Source: an uncultured Draconibacterium sp. (GTDB taxonomy: Bacteria > Bacteroidota > Bacteroidia > Bacteroidales > Prolixibacteraceae). From it: a DNA stretch of 64,000 nt. The stretch covers positions 1,131,501-1,195,500 of the forward strand of contig NZ_OY771647.1 of NCBI RefSeq assembly GCF_963674925.1. The letters run 5' to 3'. Within the stretch, counting starts at the first letter, position 1. Each line of letters opens with the position of its first letter. This document shows positions 36,176 through 44,634 of this stretch, piece after piece. A program made the translations under genes and the position numbers. A model generated the notes under the pieces. It saw only the letters and a list, made by a program, of their open reading frames with translations. It had not been told where the DNA came from and made no database searches.

Positions 36176-36850
36176 CTATTTCTCTACTACTTTTTTGTTC
36201 ACCAGTTGTTTGGCAACAATGTAAGCAAGTGCCTTCGCTTCTTCTTCAACCGATTTAATATTGGTAGATTTTGTTTGTGCCCGGTAAATCAGTTGTTCCG
36301 ATTCCACATCGTATAAATTACACTCGATATAATAGGAGATGTTATCTACGTAGTAACCGCTATTGTACACAGTTCCTAAAGAATAAGCATAATAATCGTA
36401 ATAGGAACCATGAAGCCCGAATGGCGAGCCGTAATAACCAGTGCCTCCCACTGAGAAATTGCGGTCATTAACCCAACGCTGTTCTTTCGTCATATCAAAA
36501 AGTGTAACAATCATCAGGGCATCAATATTGTTTTCTTTTACTTTGGTAACCACCGATTTTCGTACAGCTTCCGAGTGTTTCATTATCTCTTCGGAATTAA
36601 TTGCCTGTGTTGCCATCGGAAAAACATCAACAGTTGACATGCCGTTTAATCCTTTTTCTTTTAACTGATCAACAATGGCATGCTCAGTAACATACCGGTT
36701 CGATGAATTTGGGAAAAGCGCAGTAACACCTATGTTTTTATACTGTTGTGGCGTATTTTCTTTGTCCGTCCAGGAATTGATCAGTTTGGTTGATGCACAG
36801 CTTGCAAGTAAACAACTCAAAGCCAGAATGAGGTAGCTAAACTTTTTCAT
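36176..36850 (-). CDS. Lipoprotein with Tyr/Gly-rich insert, distant relative of the tandem trio
   Basis: From ATG 36850 the lipoprotein signal is MKKFSYLILALSCLLASC (an earlier ATG at 36880 adds a hydrophilic leader). The mature part begins ASTKLINSWTDKENTPQQYK and contains an ALFPNSSNR strand, an AIVDQLKEKGL helix, a Gly/Tyr-rich insert (GSYYDYYAYSLGTVYNSGYY) and YYIECNLYDVESEQLIYRAQ. The domain order is the same as in the 30-32 kb trio and in DUF4136-type lipoproteins. Function unknown. Confidence 0.7.
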   Translation of the reverse strand: MKKFSYLILALSCLLASCASTKLINSWTDKENTPQQYKNIGVTALFPNSSNRYVTEHAIVDQLKEKGLNGMSTVDVFPMATQAINSEEIMKHSEAVRKSVVTKVKENNIDALMIVTLFDMTKEQRWVNDRNFSVGGTGYYGSPFGLHGSYYDYYAYSLGTVYNSGYYVDNISYYIECNLYDVESEQLIYRAQTKSTNIKSVEEEAKALAYIVAKQLVNKKVVEK

Positions 36851-37037
36851 TTTATTTATTTGTGTTTTTGTATTATACAATAATACAAAAATTATATCGT
36901 GTGGTTCGATACAAAAGAATTAAGGTGTAAAAAAAGATAACCAGCTAATAATGTTGGTTTAGAATGTTATTCTGATAAAAATGCATTAATTTTAAAACAA
37001 CAATTTAAACTAAAACCGAAAATTCAATTCAAACATT

Positions 37038-38111
37038 ATGAAAAGTCTTTTTACTGTTTTATGTCTGGTTGTCTTCCTTAATTTTACTTTTGCCCAGCAA
37101 GAAAAAGACAGTGCTTTATTCGAACCAATTGGTCAAACGCTTGATAACATTGGTTTTTTTGATGTAGATGAACCCCTAAAGATTACCTTAAAATACGACA
37201 TTACTTCGTTTGTAAAACACAAAGCAAAAGGCGAATACCTGCCTGCCGAACTCGCCATTTATCCGACCGGCACTGATTCAATCGTTAAAGATGTCCGGTT
37301 AAAAGCCCGTGGCAATTTTCGTCGGGGACATTGTTCTTTCCCGCCAATATATTTGAACTTTAAAACCGATCCTATCAACCAAACAGAATTGGAAGGGATC
37401 AGAAAAGTAAAAATGGTAACCCATTGCAACTCTTCAAAAGGTTATCAGGCTTATGTAATGCGTGAGTACCTGGCTTATAGGATCTACAATATTTTATCCG
37501 ATAATAGCTTCAGGGTGCGACTTTTAGACATTGATTATATCGACACCGGGAAGAAAAAAAGACACTATCAGCAAAAAGGATTTCTAATTGAGCCCGTTGA
37601 ATTAGTTACCAAAAGACTTCATGCTATTGAAGTAAATTCGGATGTGGTTTTTGGAAAAGATGTATCACCAGACGAAGGAACACTGGTTGCACTTTACGAA
37701 TATTTTATTGGAAACACCGATTGGCGATTTAAAGGAGGACATAACATGAAGTATATTAAATCCATGGATGTCGTTACCAATTACCTTATTCCTGTACCGT
37801 ATGATTATGACCACGCAGGAATTGTTAATACCAGCTATGCAATGCCACAGGAATGGAGCAAAGCAGATAAAGTTACCGAACGCGATTATCTGGGTTACTG
37901 CCAGACGAACGAAGACAACTATCGGGAGGCTATCGATTTATTCAATGCTAAAAAGGATGAGATAATAAATACCATTGAAACATTTGAGTACCTCGACATG
38001 AAGGATAAGAAGAATATATTATCGTTTGTAAATGAGTTTTACGTTCAGGCTAAGCAGCCTAAGAACCTGATTTGGAAGATGAAAAATGAATGTAGAGACA
38101 TTGATTTTTAA
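37038..38111 (+). CDS. CotH-like secreted kinase-fold protein (357 aa)
   Basis: The signal peptide ends near TFAQ. Weak but recognisable CotH features are KDVRLKARGNFRRGHCSFPP (the substrate-binding basic strand), YEYFIGNTDWRFKGGHN (the catalytic Asp-Trp plus Asn), and LIPVPYDYDHAG (metal-binding DxD). CotH-type proteins are atypical secreted kinases. The gene lies 12 bp upstream of a DUF4956 membrane protein gene. In other bacteria CotH and DUF4956 genes cluster with a VTC polyphosphate polymerase gene, which is absent here. Assignment is by motif only. Confidence 0.6.
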   Translation: MKSLFTVLCLVVFLNFTFAQQEKDSALFEPIGQTLDNIGFFDVDEPLKITLKYDITSFVKHKAKGEYLPAELAIYPTGTDSIVKDVRLKARGNFRRGHCSFPPIYLNFKTDPINQTELEGIRKVKMVTHCNSSKGYQAYVMREYLAYRIYNILSDNSFRVRLLDIDYIDTGKKKRHYQQKGFLIEPVELVTKRLHAIEVNSDVVFGKDVSPDEGTLVALYEYFIGNTDWRFKGGHNMKYIKSMDVVTNYLIPVPYDYDHAGIVNTSYAMPQEWSKADKVTERDYLGYCQTNEDNYREAIDLFNAKKDEIINTIETFEYLDMKDKKNILSFVNEFYVQAKQPKNLIWKMKNECRDIDF

Positions 38112-38123
38112 AACTTACAGAAA

Positions 38124-38819
38124 ATGACAGATATACAGCTACACAATATTAGCGGAGAACCCTGGTCTGATTTTCTAATCCGGCTTACGGTAAACATAAT
38201 CTCTATCTTTCTTTTGATCCGGTTTATATACTATCCCAAAAACAGCAGGGTAAAATACCTGTTTACTTTTTTTCTGATGGGAATGATGATCTTCCTTATA
38301 GCTTCTTTGCTCGATCGGGTGAGTCTTGACGTAGGACTGGCTTTGGGTTTATTTGCCATTTTCGGCATTATCCGCTACCGCTCGCCTTCTATCGATTTAA
38401 AAGAAATGACTTATTTGTTCCTGGTTATTGGCCTTTCAATTATAAATGCGCTGGTTGAGTTTAATGTGCAAACAATTACAGGACTATTGGTTGCGAACCT
38501 TATTGTTATTATTTCAGCAATTATAATGGAAAACTATAAACCTCGTGACTATGTTTTAAAGAGGTTGTTGGTTTATAATCCATCTGATTATTCCATTTTA
38601 AACGATAATAAAACTTTACTGGAAGAAATAAGACAAGATACGGGTATCAATATATTGCGGGTCGACATTGAAAAAATAAACAAGGCTAAAAATGAAATTA
38701 CGGTTTGGATCTATTTCAGGGAAAAAAGTCCGGAAAGGGTTAAAGTAATAAATCCTGATGATCAGGCTGCAGAAGATTCAACAATGGAGTGGGAAAGCAC
38801 AAAGAGTAACCATTATTAA
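38124..38819 (+). CDS. DUF4956 membrane protein
   Basis: A 231-residue protein with four or five transmembrane segments: about residues 19-36, 48-66, 70-84, 94-110 and 118-136. The conserved LALGLFAIFGIIRYRSPSID loop identifies DUF4956. A soluble C-terminal domain (about 140-231) follows, ending in acidic residues. It is preceded by the CotH-like gene with 12 bp spacing, so the two are co-transcribed and probably work together at the membrane. The family is functionally undefined, with a proposed link to polyphosphate metabolism. Confidence 0.85.
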   Translation: MTDIQLHNISGEPWSDFLIRLTVNIISIFLLIRFIYYPKNSRVKYLFTFFLMGMMIFLIASLLDRVSLDVGLALGLFAIFGIIRYRSPSIDLKEMTYLFLVIGLSIINALVEFNVQTITGLLVANLIVIISAIIMENYKPRDYVLKRLLVYNPSDYSILNDNKTLLEEIRQDTGINILRVDIEKINKAKNEITVWIYFREKSPERVKVINPDDQAAEDSTMEWESTKSNHY

Positions 38820-38823
38820 AAGA

Positions 38824-38850
38824 AAAAGGTCCGGCAGTGCCGAACCTTTA
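38824..38850. terminator. Terminator-like hairpin
   Basis: AAAGGTCCGGCA / TGCCGAACCTTT with a very short loop, between the DUF4956 gene (+) and a convergent barrel gene (-). Confidence 0.6.
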
Positions 38851-38858
38851 TGTATTGT

Positions 38859-39446
38859 TTATTTTAGGCCAATGCCAACTCCTAAACTTAAATACGACTG
38901 AGCCGGGAAATCGCCCGATTTAAACCCGTAGTTGTATTTTAGTTTCACCGAAAGCCAGGCTTTGTAGTTCATATCGTAAAGCATGCCAATTTCGGGAGCG
39001 ATATTAAACAGCCATTTGTCTTCGTTTAAAGAGAAAACACCAACATCGTTTCTCGTTTCGTTGTACGATGTTCCCAGACCGAACCCAAAGTAAGGTATGT
39101 AATCGCCTTCACCCATAAAATATTTCTTTACGTTCACCTGTAGGGGAACAATATTGGTATAGCGAAATTGTACCGCAGTTATTGTTAATTCTTGGTAGTA
39201 AAAAGTTTCTTCCGGAATTTTTTCCCGGAACAGGTTCCAGCCGATGTTAAATCCTACTGAAAGTTCTTCATTCAGAAATCGTTGTACCTCAAAATCAATA
39301 CCCCGTGGACTTATATTGTTACTAAAGTCAGCAGTCTTTCCCAGGGGTATTGAGGGTAAATAGCTGACAAAGGTTGATGTTCCTTCTTGTGCTTTTACGG
39401 CAATGGTTGCAATAACCAGTAGTGATATAATGATATATTTCTTCAT
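38859..39446 (-). CDS. Outer membrane beta-barrel protein (195 aa)
   Basis: A signal peptide (to about AVKAQ) and eight-strand layout: FEVQRFLNEELSVGFNIGWN, FRYTNIVPLQVNVKKYF, YIPYFGFGLGTSYNE, WLFNIAPEIGMLYD, WLSVKLKYNYGF and YLSLGVGIGLK. Typical OmpW/PorT-like small barrel. It lies 11 bp downstream of the DUF4136 lipoprotein gene on the same strand, so the two form an operon. Confidence 0.75.
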   Translation of the reverse strand: MKKYIIISLLVIATIAVKAQEGTSTFVSYLPSIPLGKTADFSNNISPRGIDFEVQRFLNEELSVGFNIGWNLFREKIPEETFYYQELTITAVQFRYTNIVPLQVNVKKYFMGEGDYIPYFGFGLGTSYNETRNDVGVFSLNEDKWLFNIAPEIGMLYDMNYKAWLSVKLKYNYGFKSGDFPAQSYLSLGVGIGLK

Positions 39447-39457
39447 AGCTGCTGGAT

Positions 39458-40150
39458 TTATTTTTGTAAATAAGGACTTTGTTCAAATACCTGGTTAATT
39501 TCAGTTGTTAAACGATCCTGAATACGCGAATCCGATCCGGCCAAAATGCCAATAACCGATCCTTTCCAGGCCATTGGTATTTTAAATGAACTATCGCCTT
39601 GGTCAGGCATTTCAACATCATCCATATTCAACATGTCAATAAATAATGTTCCAACAGTATATCCTTCAATAGGATAAGTAGGGTAGCCCGGCCAAATTGG
39701 ATAGCCCGGATAATAGTATGTGTCAGCATACCACGGATACCACCAGTCCCAGGGATACCAGTACCACCAATCCCACCAGTAGTAGTAGTAATAATTAATA
39801 TCGGTTTCAAGTACTGAAAGCATAATCGAAACATCTGCATCGATGTGACCGTTTGTGGGGCCGGTAATTTCTGTCCAGCCCATATCGAGAAAATTTTGCC
39901 TTACTAACGACAAAATATGATCTTCATGTGCATGATCCACACTGATAAGCGAATTGGATTCTTCATCATTAATATAGATGATCGAATCAGCCATATAGAA
40001 GGTTTGTAGCTGCGAAAAATCCTGGTCTTCATCGTGTTGGGTAACAGCAATGTCTAATTCTTCAACAGTGGCATCGTAATCCGGATGACACGAAAAGAAT
40101 AGAACAGAAGTAAATAAGAGAAAAGTAAAAATGTGGTAATTTCTATTCAT
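39458..40150 (-). CDS. DUF4136 lipoprotein with Trp/Tyr-rich segment
   Basis: A 230-residue lipoprotein (lipobox LFFSC, Cys21). The DUF4136 hallmark DFSQLQTFYM is followed by a DHILSLVRQNFLDMGWTEI helix and the IDADVSIMLSVLETDI strand. Inserted at about residues 117-160 is an exceptionally aromatic stretch (YYYYYWWDWWYWYPWDWWYP and onward) rich in Trp, Tyr and Pro. The C-terminal helix RIQDRLTTEINQVFEQSPYL resembles the usual family end. First gene of an operon with the following small barrel. Confidence 0.82.
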   Translation of the reverse strand: MNRNYHIFTFLLFTSVLFFSCHPDYDATVEELDIAVTQHDEDQDFSQLQTFYMADSIIYINDEESNSLISVDHAHEDHILSLVRQNFLDMGWTEITGPTNGHIDADVSIMLSVLETDINYYYYYWWDWWYWYPWDWWYPWYADTYYYPGYPIWPGYPTYPIEGYTVGTLFIDMLNMDDVEMPDQGDSSFKIPMAWKGSVIGILAGSDSRIQDRLTTEINQVFEQSPYLQK

Positions 40151-40196
40151 AGTTTCTATCTTAAAAGTTTGAACGTATATAAATGTGTTTTTGAGG

Positions 40197-41300
40197 TTAA
40201 TCTTCCTGGATCTTTACGTCAGTAGCTTCCAACTTTTCTTTTACATCATTCATCCACAGTTGAAGGATTTGGTAGCCTAAAGCCAGAACTACCGCACCAA
40301 TAAACAGGCCGATCATTCCCATAAGCAACATGCCGCCAATTGCCCCTATAAGAATAACGAGCATGGGGATGTTAAGGCCACGGCCCAGCAACATGGGTTT
40401 TAGTACATTGTCGCTTAAGGCACCTACAATACCCCAAATTGTAAACAACACTGCGGGTGTTCCGCCAACTGCCGAAAACATGTAAATGATGAGTGGTATG
40501 ATAATTAAAAATACCGGTATTTGGGCCACTGCAAAGAAAAATGTAACCAGTGTTAATACGGCAGCCAGTGGTATTTTAAATACAAAAAGTGCAGCTGAAA
40601 TAATAGCCGTTTGTATTATGGCGGTTCCTAAAATACCGGTTACCACACTGCTCACGGTTTTTTTAGAGTTGTTTACCATTTCAGTACCTTTTTCTTCGCC
40701 TACCAGGCGGCCAAAAAGCTTGTAAATAAATGGATAGCCCGAAGTTGAATTGGCTAAAAAGATGCCGGAAATAATAATGGAGAGCATAAAAACCAGTATG
40801 CTACCCATGAAACTTTTAAAGAAGCCGAGTACTTTTTGTCCCAAAGCCTGAATTTGTGGTTGGAATTGTACGGCTGCATCCTTAACATCAACAGCGAATT
40901 CATGCCACGAATTGTATATCGACTTCCCGACCAACGGCCAGTCGGCAACTTTTTCGGGGGGCTCATTAACTACCAGATCGCCTGTTTTCAAATGCCCTGC
41001 AATTTCTTTTACATTTACGAATAACGAATCAACGAAGGTACCGGAGGGAACAAGCAATATGGCCAAAAGAACAAGTGTAATTATTGTGGCCGATAAACCA
41101 CTTTTTCCTTTCAGCAGTTTTGTAAGGCGAATATGTAAGGGGTGAAATGCAATTGCAATGATCATTCCCCAGATTACCGGCACTAGAAATGGTTTAAAAA
41201 TGAGGAAGCAAATGACTACAACTAAGAAAATTAGTGCTGTTTTTACGTAGGTTTCAATGTTTTCTTTTCCAATTGTGTTGGTTGCTTTTTTTTCAGACAT
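40197..41300 (-). CDS. AI-2E family transporter
   Basis: A 367-residue integral membrane protein with about eight transmembrane segments: a paired hairpin near the N-terminus (residues 22-62), a soluble middle region (about 85-150), and a hydrophobic C-terminal half with VFMLSIIISGIFLA, LVTFFFAVAQIPVFLIIIPL and LLLMGMIGLFIGAVVLALGYQ. The GxxGAxLxxPxxGPxIG-like segment near the C-terminus marks the PerM/YdiK/AI-2E family. Members transport varied substrates; the autoinducer role is not general. It is divergent from the hydroxyproline dehydratase-like gene. Confidence 0.88.
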   Translation of the reverse strand: MSEKKATNTIGKENIETYVKTALIFLVVVICFLIFKPFLVPVIWGMIIAIAFHPLHIRLTKLLKGKSGLSATIITLVLLAILLVPSGTFVDSLFVNVKEIAGHLKTGDLVVNEPPEKVADWPLVGKSIYNSWHEFAVDVKDAAVQFQPQIQALGQKVLGFFKSFMGSILVFMLSIIISGIFLANSTSGYPFIYKLFGRLVGEEKGTEMVNNSKKTVSSVVTGILGTAIIQTAIISAALFVFKIPLAAVLTLVTFFFAVAQIPVFLIIIPLIIYMFSAVGGTPAVLFTIWGIVGALSDNVLKPMLLGRGLNIPMLVILIGAIGGMLLMGMIGLFIGAVVLALGYQILQLWMNDVKEKLEATDVKIQED

Positions 41301-41568
41301 GATCTAGTTATTTTAAGTTATGTTATGCGGCGATTGACTTTTTGTTGAAATTGTATGTGCTATGGTTTATTATTTTGATGTCGTAATTAACTTTTCACTA
41401 AATTTACAGCATTAAATTAAATTTGTCAAGTGATATCGAAATTGAAAATATCAAATCTACTGGTAAGCTACCGGTGCTTATTCGAGTGCTGGATCTTGTA
41501 TGCTTAAAATCTGTCCCTTAGGTTAACCCTGTTTCTTTTCTTATTGTTTAATTTAATTTTTTGAAATC

Positions 41569-44028
41569 ATGTCTTTAGCAGACGAACTAACCATAAAGAC
41601 ACCCGAACGTCCGGCAGGCGCTGAAGGTAATTTTTATACGCCGCATCCTGATGCTATTGGTCCCGGCATGAACGAACGCATTCAGCGATTGCGCAAACAA
41701 AGTGTTGAAACACAGGAGTCGCTGTCGATTGAGCGTGCCTTGATCACCACAAAGTTTTACAAAGAAAACTACGGCAAGCACTCGGAGCCGATGATGCGCG
41801 CCCTTAATTTTCTTGAAATTTGTAAGCAAAAAACCATATACATTGGCGACGATGAATTGATTGTTGCCGAACGAGGCCCGGTTCCAAAATCGGTTCCTAC
41901 CTTTCCCGAACTCACCTGCCACAGTGTGGAGGATTTTCATGTGTTGAACACACGGGATCAGCAACAATACACCATTTCGCAGGAAGATATTGATACTTAC
42001 GAACGCGAAGTAATTCCATACTGGGAAGGGCGCACCATGCGCGAACGTATTTTTAATCATGTTCCGCAGGAGTGGCAACGTGCCTATGAGGCAGGTGTGT
42101 TTACCGAGTTTATGGAGCAACGTGCTCCCGGTCATACTGCGCTTGATGGGGCGATCTACAAAAAGGGAATGCTTGATTATAAAAAGGAGATCAACGATCA
42201 TATCAATCGCTTAGATTTTATGAACGACCCGGAAGCCACCGAAAAGCTGGAGGAACTAAAAGCCATGGATGTGTCGTGCGATGCTGCTATTGTTTTTGCT
42301 GAGCGCCATGCCGATCTGGCGGAAGAGATGGCCAAAACCGAAAACGATCCGAAGCGTGTTGCCGAGCTGAAACGTATTGCCGAAGTGTGTCGTTGGGTGC
42401 CTGCCAACGCGCCACGAAATGTTTGGGAAGCCATTCAGATGTATTGGTTTGTGCACCTCGGAACCGTTACCGAATTAAACGGATGGGATGCTATGAATCC
42501 GGGACATTTCGATCAGCACCTTACACCGTTCTACGAAAAAGAACTGGCCGATGGAGCCCTGACCCGCGATGAGGCAAAAGAGCTGATCAGCTGTTTCTGG
42601 ATAAAAGTAAATAACCACCCCGCGCCACCAAAAGTGGGAATTACAGCACGCGAAAGTGGAACGTTTAACGATTTCACCAACATTAACATAGGTGGTGTAA
42701 AACCCGACGGAACTGACGGCGTAAGCGAAGTGTCGTATATGATGCTGGAAGTTATTGAAGAGCTGCATGTGTTGCAACCGGGTAACTCGGTGCACATTGC
42801 CAAAGTTACTCCCGACGAGTTTTTACAGGCCGCCGGTAAACTGATCCGCCAGGGACACGGTTACCCCTCGGTATTTAACCCTGATATGTATATTCAGGAA
42901 ATGGTGAACCAGGGAAAGACCCTGCAGGATGCCCGCGAAGGCGGCTGCAGTGGATGTATCGAAGTGGGTGCTTTTGGAAAAGAAGCTTACCTGCTCACCG
43001 GTTATCTGAATGTTCCGAAAGTGCTGGAGATTACGCTGAATAATGGTATCGATCCGGTAACAGGAAAAGTGGCCGGTATTGAAACAGGCGATCCACTGAC
43101 TTTTAAAAGTTTCGATGAGTTGTACGACGCATTCCTGAAGCAACTGAATTTTGTGGTCGACCAGAAAATACGTGTAAGCAACTACATCGACCAGATGTTT
43201 GCCAAGTATGCACCGGCGCCATTCCTTTCAGTGGTTATTGAAGATTGTATCTCGAAAGGAAAAGACTACTACAACGGTGGGCCGCGCTACAATACCAATT
43301 ACATACAGTGTACCGGATTGGCAACGGTAACCGACAGTCTTTCGGTCCTGAAAAAACATGTTTTCGAAGACAAAACCTTCCCGATGGAAACCCTTCTTGG
43401 CGCTGTAGCCAAAAACTTCGAAGGCGAAGAAGTGTTGCGTCAGCGTATTCTGAACCGCACACCGTTTTTTGGTAACGACGACGAATATGCCGATACCATT
43501 GCTGTGCAGGTGTACAACGATCTGCTGGATGCCATTGAAGGAAAGCCGAATACCAAAGGCGAAGTATTTCATTTAAATATGCTGTCGACCACCTGCCACG
43601 TGTATTTTGGACTGGTGCTGGGAGCCACACCAAACGGGCGTTTTGCGGGGAAATCGATTTCCGATGGTACATCACCGTCGCATGGTTGCGATACACACGG
43701 ACCAACCAACGTGATTCGCTCGTTGGGGAAACTCGACCAGTCGAAATCGGGAGGAACCTTGCTGAACCTGCGTTTTGTGCCGAGTTTGCTAAAACGCGAT
43801 AAAGACGTGGAGAAACTGGGACATCTTATCCGCAGTTATTTTTCGCTGGGAGGTCACCACATTCAGTTTAATATTGTTGACACGGCAACGCTTTTGGCAG
43901 CACAGGCTTGTCCTGAGGATTACAAGGACCTGCTGGTGCGTATGGCCGGATACAGCGATTATTTTAACGATATGAATGCCGACCTGCAACAGGAAGTTAT
44001 TGACCGTACACAGAATGAGGTGCTATAG
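41569..44028 (+). CDS. hypD: Glycyl radical enzyme, trans-4-hydroxy-L-proline dehydratase-like
   Basis: An 819-residue member of the pyruvate formate-lyase superfamily. The active-site loop GCSGCIEVGAFG provides the thiyl radical Cys463 and base Glu465. The radical Gly794 lies in RMAGYSDYF near the C-terminus. EFMEQRAPGHT (His189), TELNGWDA (Asp307) and KEAYLLTGY (Tyr479) match substrate-contact positions of Clostridioides HypD, separating it from PFL (CC pair), choline lyase and glycerol dehydratase. It would dehydrate trans-4-hydroxyproline to pyrroline-5-carboxylate. The loop deviates slightly (CSGCIEVG rather than TSGCVETG). No proline reductase is nearby. Highly O2 sensitive. Confidence 0.82.
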   Translation: MSLADELTIKTPERPAGAEGNFYTPHPDAIGPGMNERIQRLRKQSVETQESLSIERALITTKFYKENYGKHSEPMMRALNFLEICKQKTIYIGDDELIVAERGPVPKSVPTFPELTCHSVEDFHVLNTRDQQQYTISQEDIDTYEREVIPYWEGRTMRERIFNHVPQEWQRAYEAGVFTEFMEQRAPGHTALDGAIYKKGMLDYKKEINDHINRLDFMNDPEATEKLEELKAMDVSCDAAIVFAERHADLAEEMAKTENDPKRVAELKRIAEVCRWVPANAPRNVWEAIQMYWFVHLGTVTELNGWDAMNPGHFDQHLTPFYEKELADGALTRDEAKELISCFWIKVNNHPAPPKVGITARESGTFNDFTNINIGGVKPDGTDGVSEVSYMMLEVIEELHVLQPGNSVHIAKVTPDEFLQAAGKLIRQGHGYPSVFNPDMYIQEMVNQGKTLQDAREGGCSGCIEVGAFGKEAYLLTGYLNVPKVLEITLNNGIDPVTGKVAGIETGDPLTFKSFDELYDAFLKQLNFVVDQKIRVSNYIDQMFAKYAPAPFLSVVIEDCISKGKDYYNGGPRYNTNYIQCTGLATVTDSLSVLKKHVFEDKTFPMETLLGAVAKNFEGEEVLRQRILNRTPFFGNDDEYADTIAVQVYNDLLDAIEGKPNTKGEVFHLNMLSTTCHVYFGLVLGATPNGRFAGKSISDGTSPSHGCDTHGPTNVIRSLGKLDQSKSGGTLLNLRFVPSLLKRDKDVEKLGHLIRSYFSLGGHHIQFNIVDTATLLAAQACPEDYKDLLVRMAGYSDYFNDMNADLQQEVIDRTQNEVL

Positions 44029-44031
44029 TAC

Positions 44032-44104
44032 TGTCATTTCGACGAGTATGCGAGGAAAAATCTGTTGCTTGTTGAATCAGATTTCTCCTATCGTCGAAAT
44101 GACA
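44032..44104. repeat. REP-like palindrome, TGTCATTTCGA family, gene-free copy
   Basis: The left arm TGTCATTTCGACGAGTATGC...AAATCTG pairs with the right arm CAGATTTCTCC...CGTCGAAATGACA. It starts 3 bp after the hypD-like stop codon. Ends and internal boxes are the same as in the copies at 13619, 44117 and 44524. Confidence 0.9.
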
Positions 44105-44116
44105 GAAACTTTGAAT

Positions 44117-44510
44117 TGTCATTTCGAAGGAGGCACGACTGAGAAATCTGTTCCAGGAGATTGAAAGTTTTTATCAAATGAGAGACCATAGTTATTTCGT
44201 TTACATCGTTACAAACAAAAACAAGACTGTTCTCTACATTGGAGTTACAAACGACTTACAAAGAAGAGTTTATGAACATGAAAACGGATTAATACCAGGA
44301 TTTACTAAAAAATACAATTGCCATTTTCTCGTTTATTACGAACATTTTCAAAATATTGATGACGCTATTGGCAGGGAAAAGGAAATAAAGAAATGGAGAA
44401 GAGAGAAAAAGGAAAACCTGATAGATAAAAGGAATCCTGATTGGAAGTTTCTGAATTCTCAGATTTATGATGCGTTGTAGAGACAGATTTCTCCTGTCGT
44501 CGAAATGACA
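44117..44510. mobile_element. Palindrome unit with a GIY-YIG gene in its loop
   Basis: The left arm 44117-44150 (TGTCATTTCGAAGGAGG...GAGAAATCTG) and the right arm 44484-44510 (CAGATTTCTCC...GTCGAAATGACA) are the two halves of the same REP-like palindrome. A 100-residue nuclease gene lies between them instead of a short loop. The right arm begins 3 bp after the gene's stop codon. The structure resembles REP elements with a RAYT gene, with GIY-YIG replacing the Y1 transposase. Mobility is inferred. Confidence 0.65.
44178..44480 (+). CDS. GIY-YIG nuclease family protein
   Basis: A 100-residue single-domain protein. SYFVYIVTNKNKTVLYIGVT holds the VYIV...YIG core (the GIY-YIG tyrosines). NDLQRRVYEHENG supplies the catalytic Arg, and IGREKEIKKWRREKK the metal-binding Glu, with Asn in RNPDWK. 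These are the complete active-site elements of a small UPF0213-type GIY-YIG nuclease. It lies inside a palindromic repeat and separates a glycyl radical enzyme from its activase. A role in cutting or moving the palindromes is inferred, not shown. Confidence 0.9.
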   Translation: MRDHSYFVYIVTNKNKTVLYIGVTNDLQRRVYEHENGLIPGFTKKYNCHFLVYYEHFQNIDDAIGREKEIKKWRREKKENLIDKRNPDWKFLNSQIYDAL

Positions 44511-44523
44511 ATAAACTTTGGGT

Positions 44524-44601
44524 TGTCATTTCGAAGGAGGCACAACTGAGAAATCTTTTACATTAAAAGAGATTTCTCCTCGCATACTCGTCGAAATGAC
44601 A
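44524..44601. repeat. REP-like palindrome, TGTCATTTCGA family, gene-free copy
   Basis: TGTCATTTCGAAGGAGGCAC...GAGAAATCT pairs with AGATTTCTCC...CTCGTCGAAATGACA. It starts 14 bp after the GIY-YIG unit. The left arm closely matches that of the GIY-YIG unit; the right arm's GCATACTCG resembles the left arm of the 44032 copy. Confidence 0.9.
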
Positions 44602-44634
44602 GAAAATGGCTCAGTACGAAATGCTAACAAAAAG

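Noticed and set aside
41587..42201. Minus-strand open frame of 204 codons inside the hypD-like gene
   Set aside because: It is fully inside a highly conserved gene on the other strand and has no recognisable features.
41569..44028. Pyruvate formate-lyase (pflB)
   Set aside because: The active-site loop has a single Cys followed by I-E (GCIE), as in dehydratases; PFL has a Cys-Cys pair.
44518..44634. Longer N-terminus of the radical SAM activase
   Set aside because: The extension is translated palindrome repeat; the family start MxxPLIFDIKRYAI matches ATG 44635.
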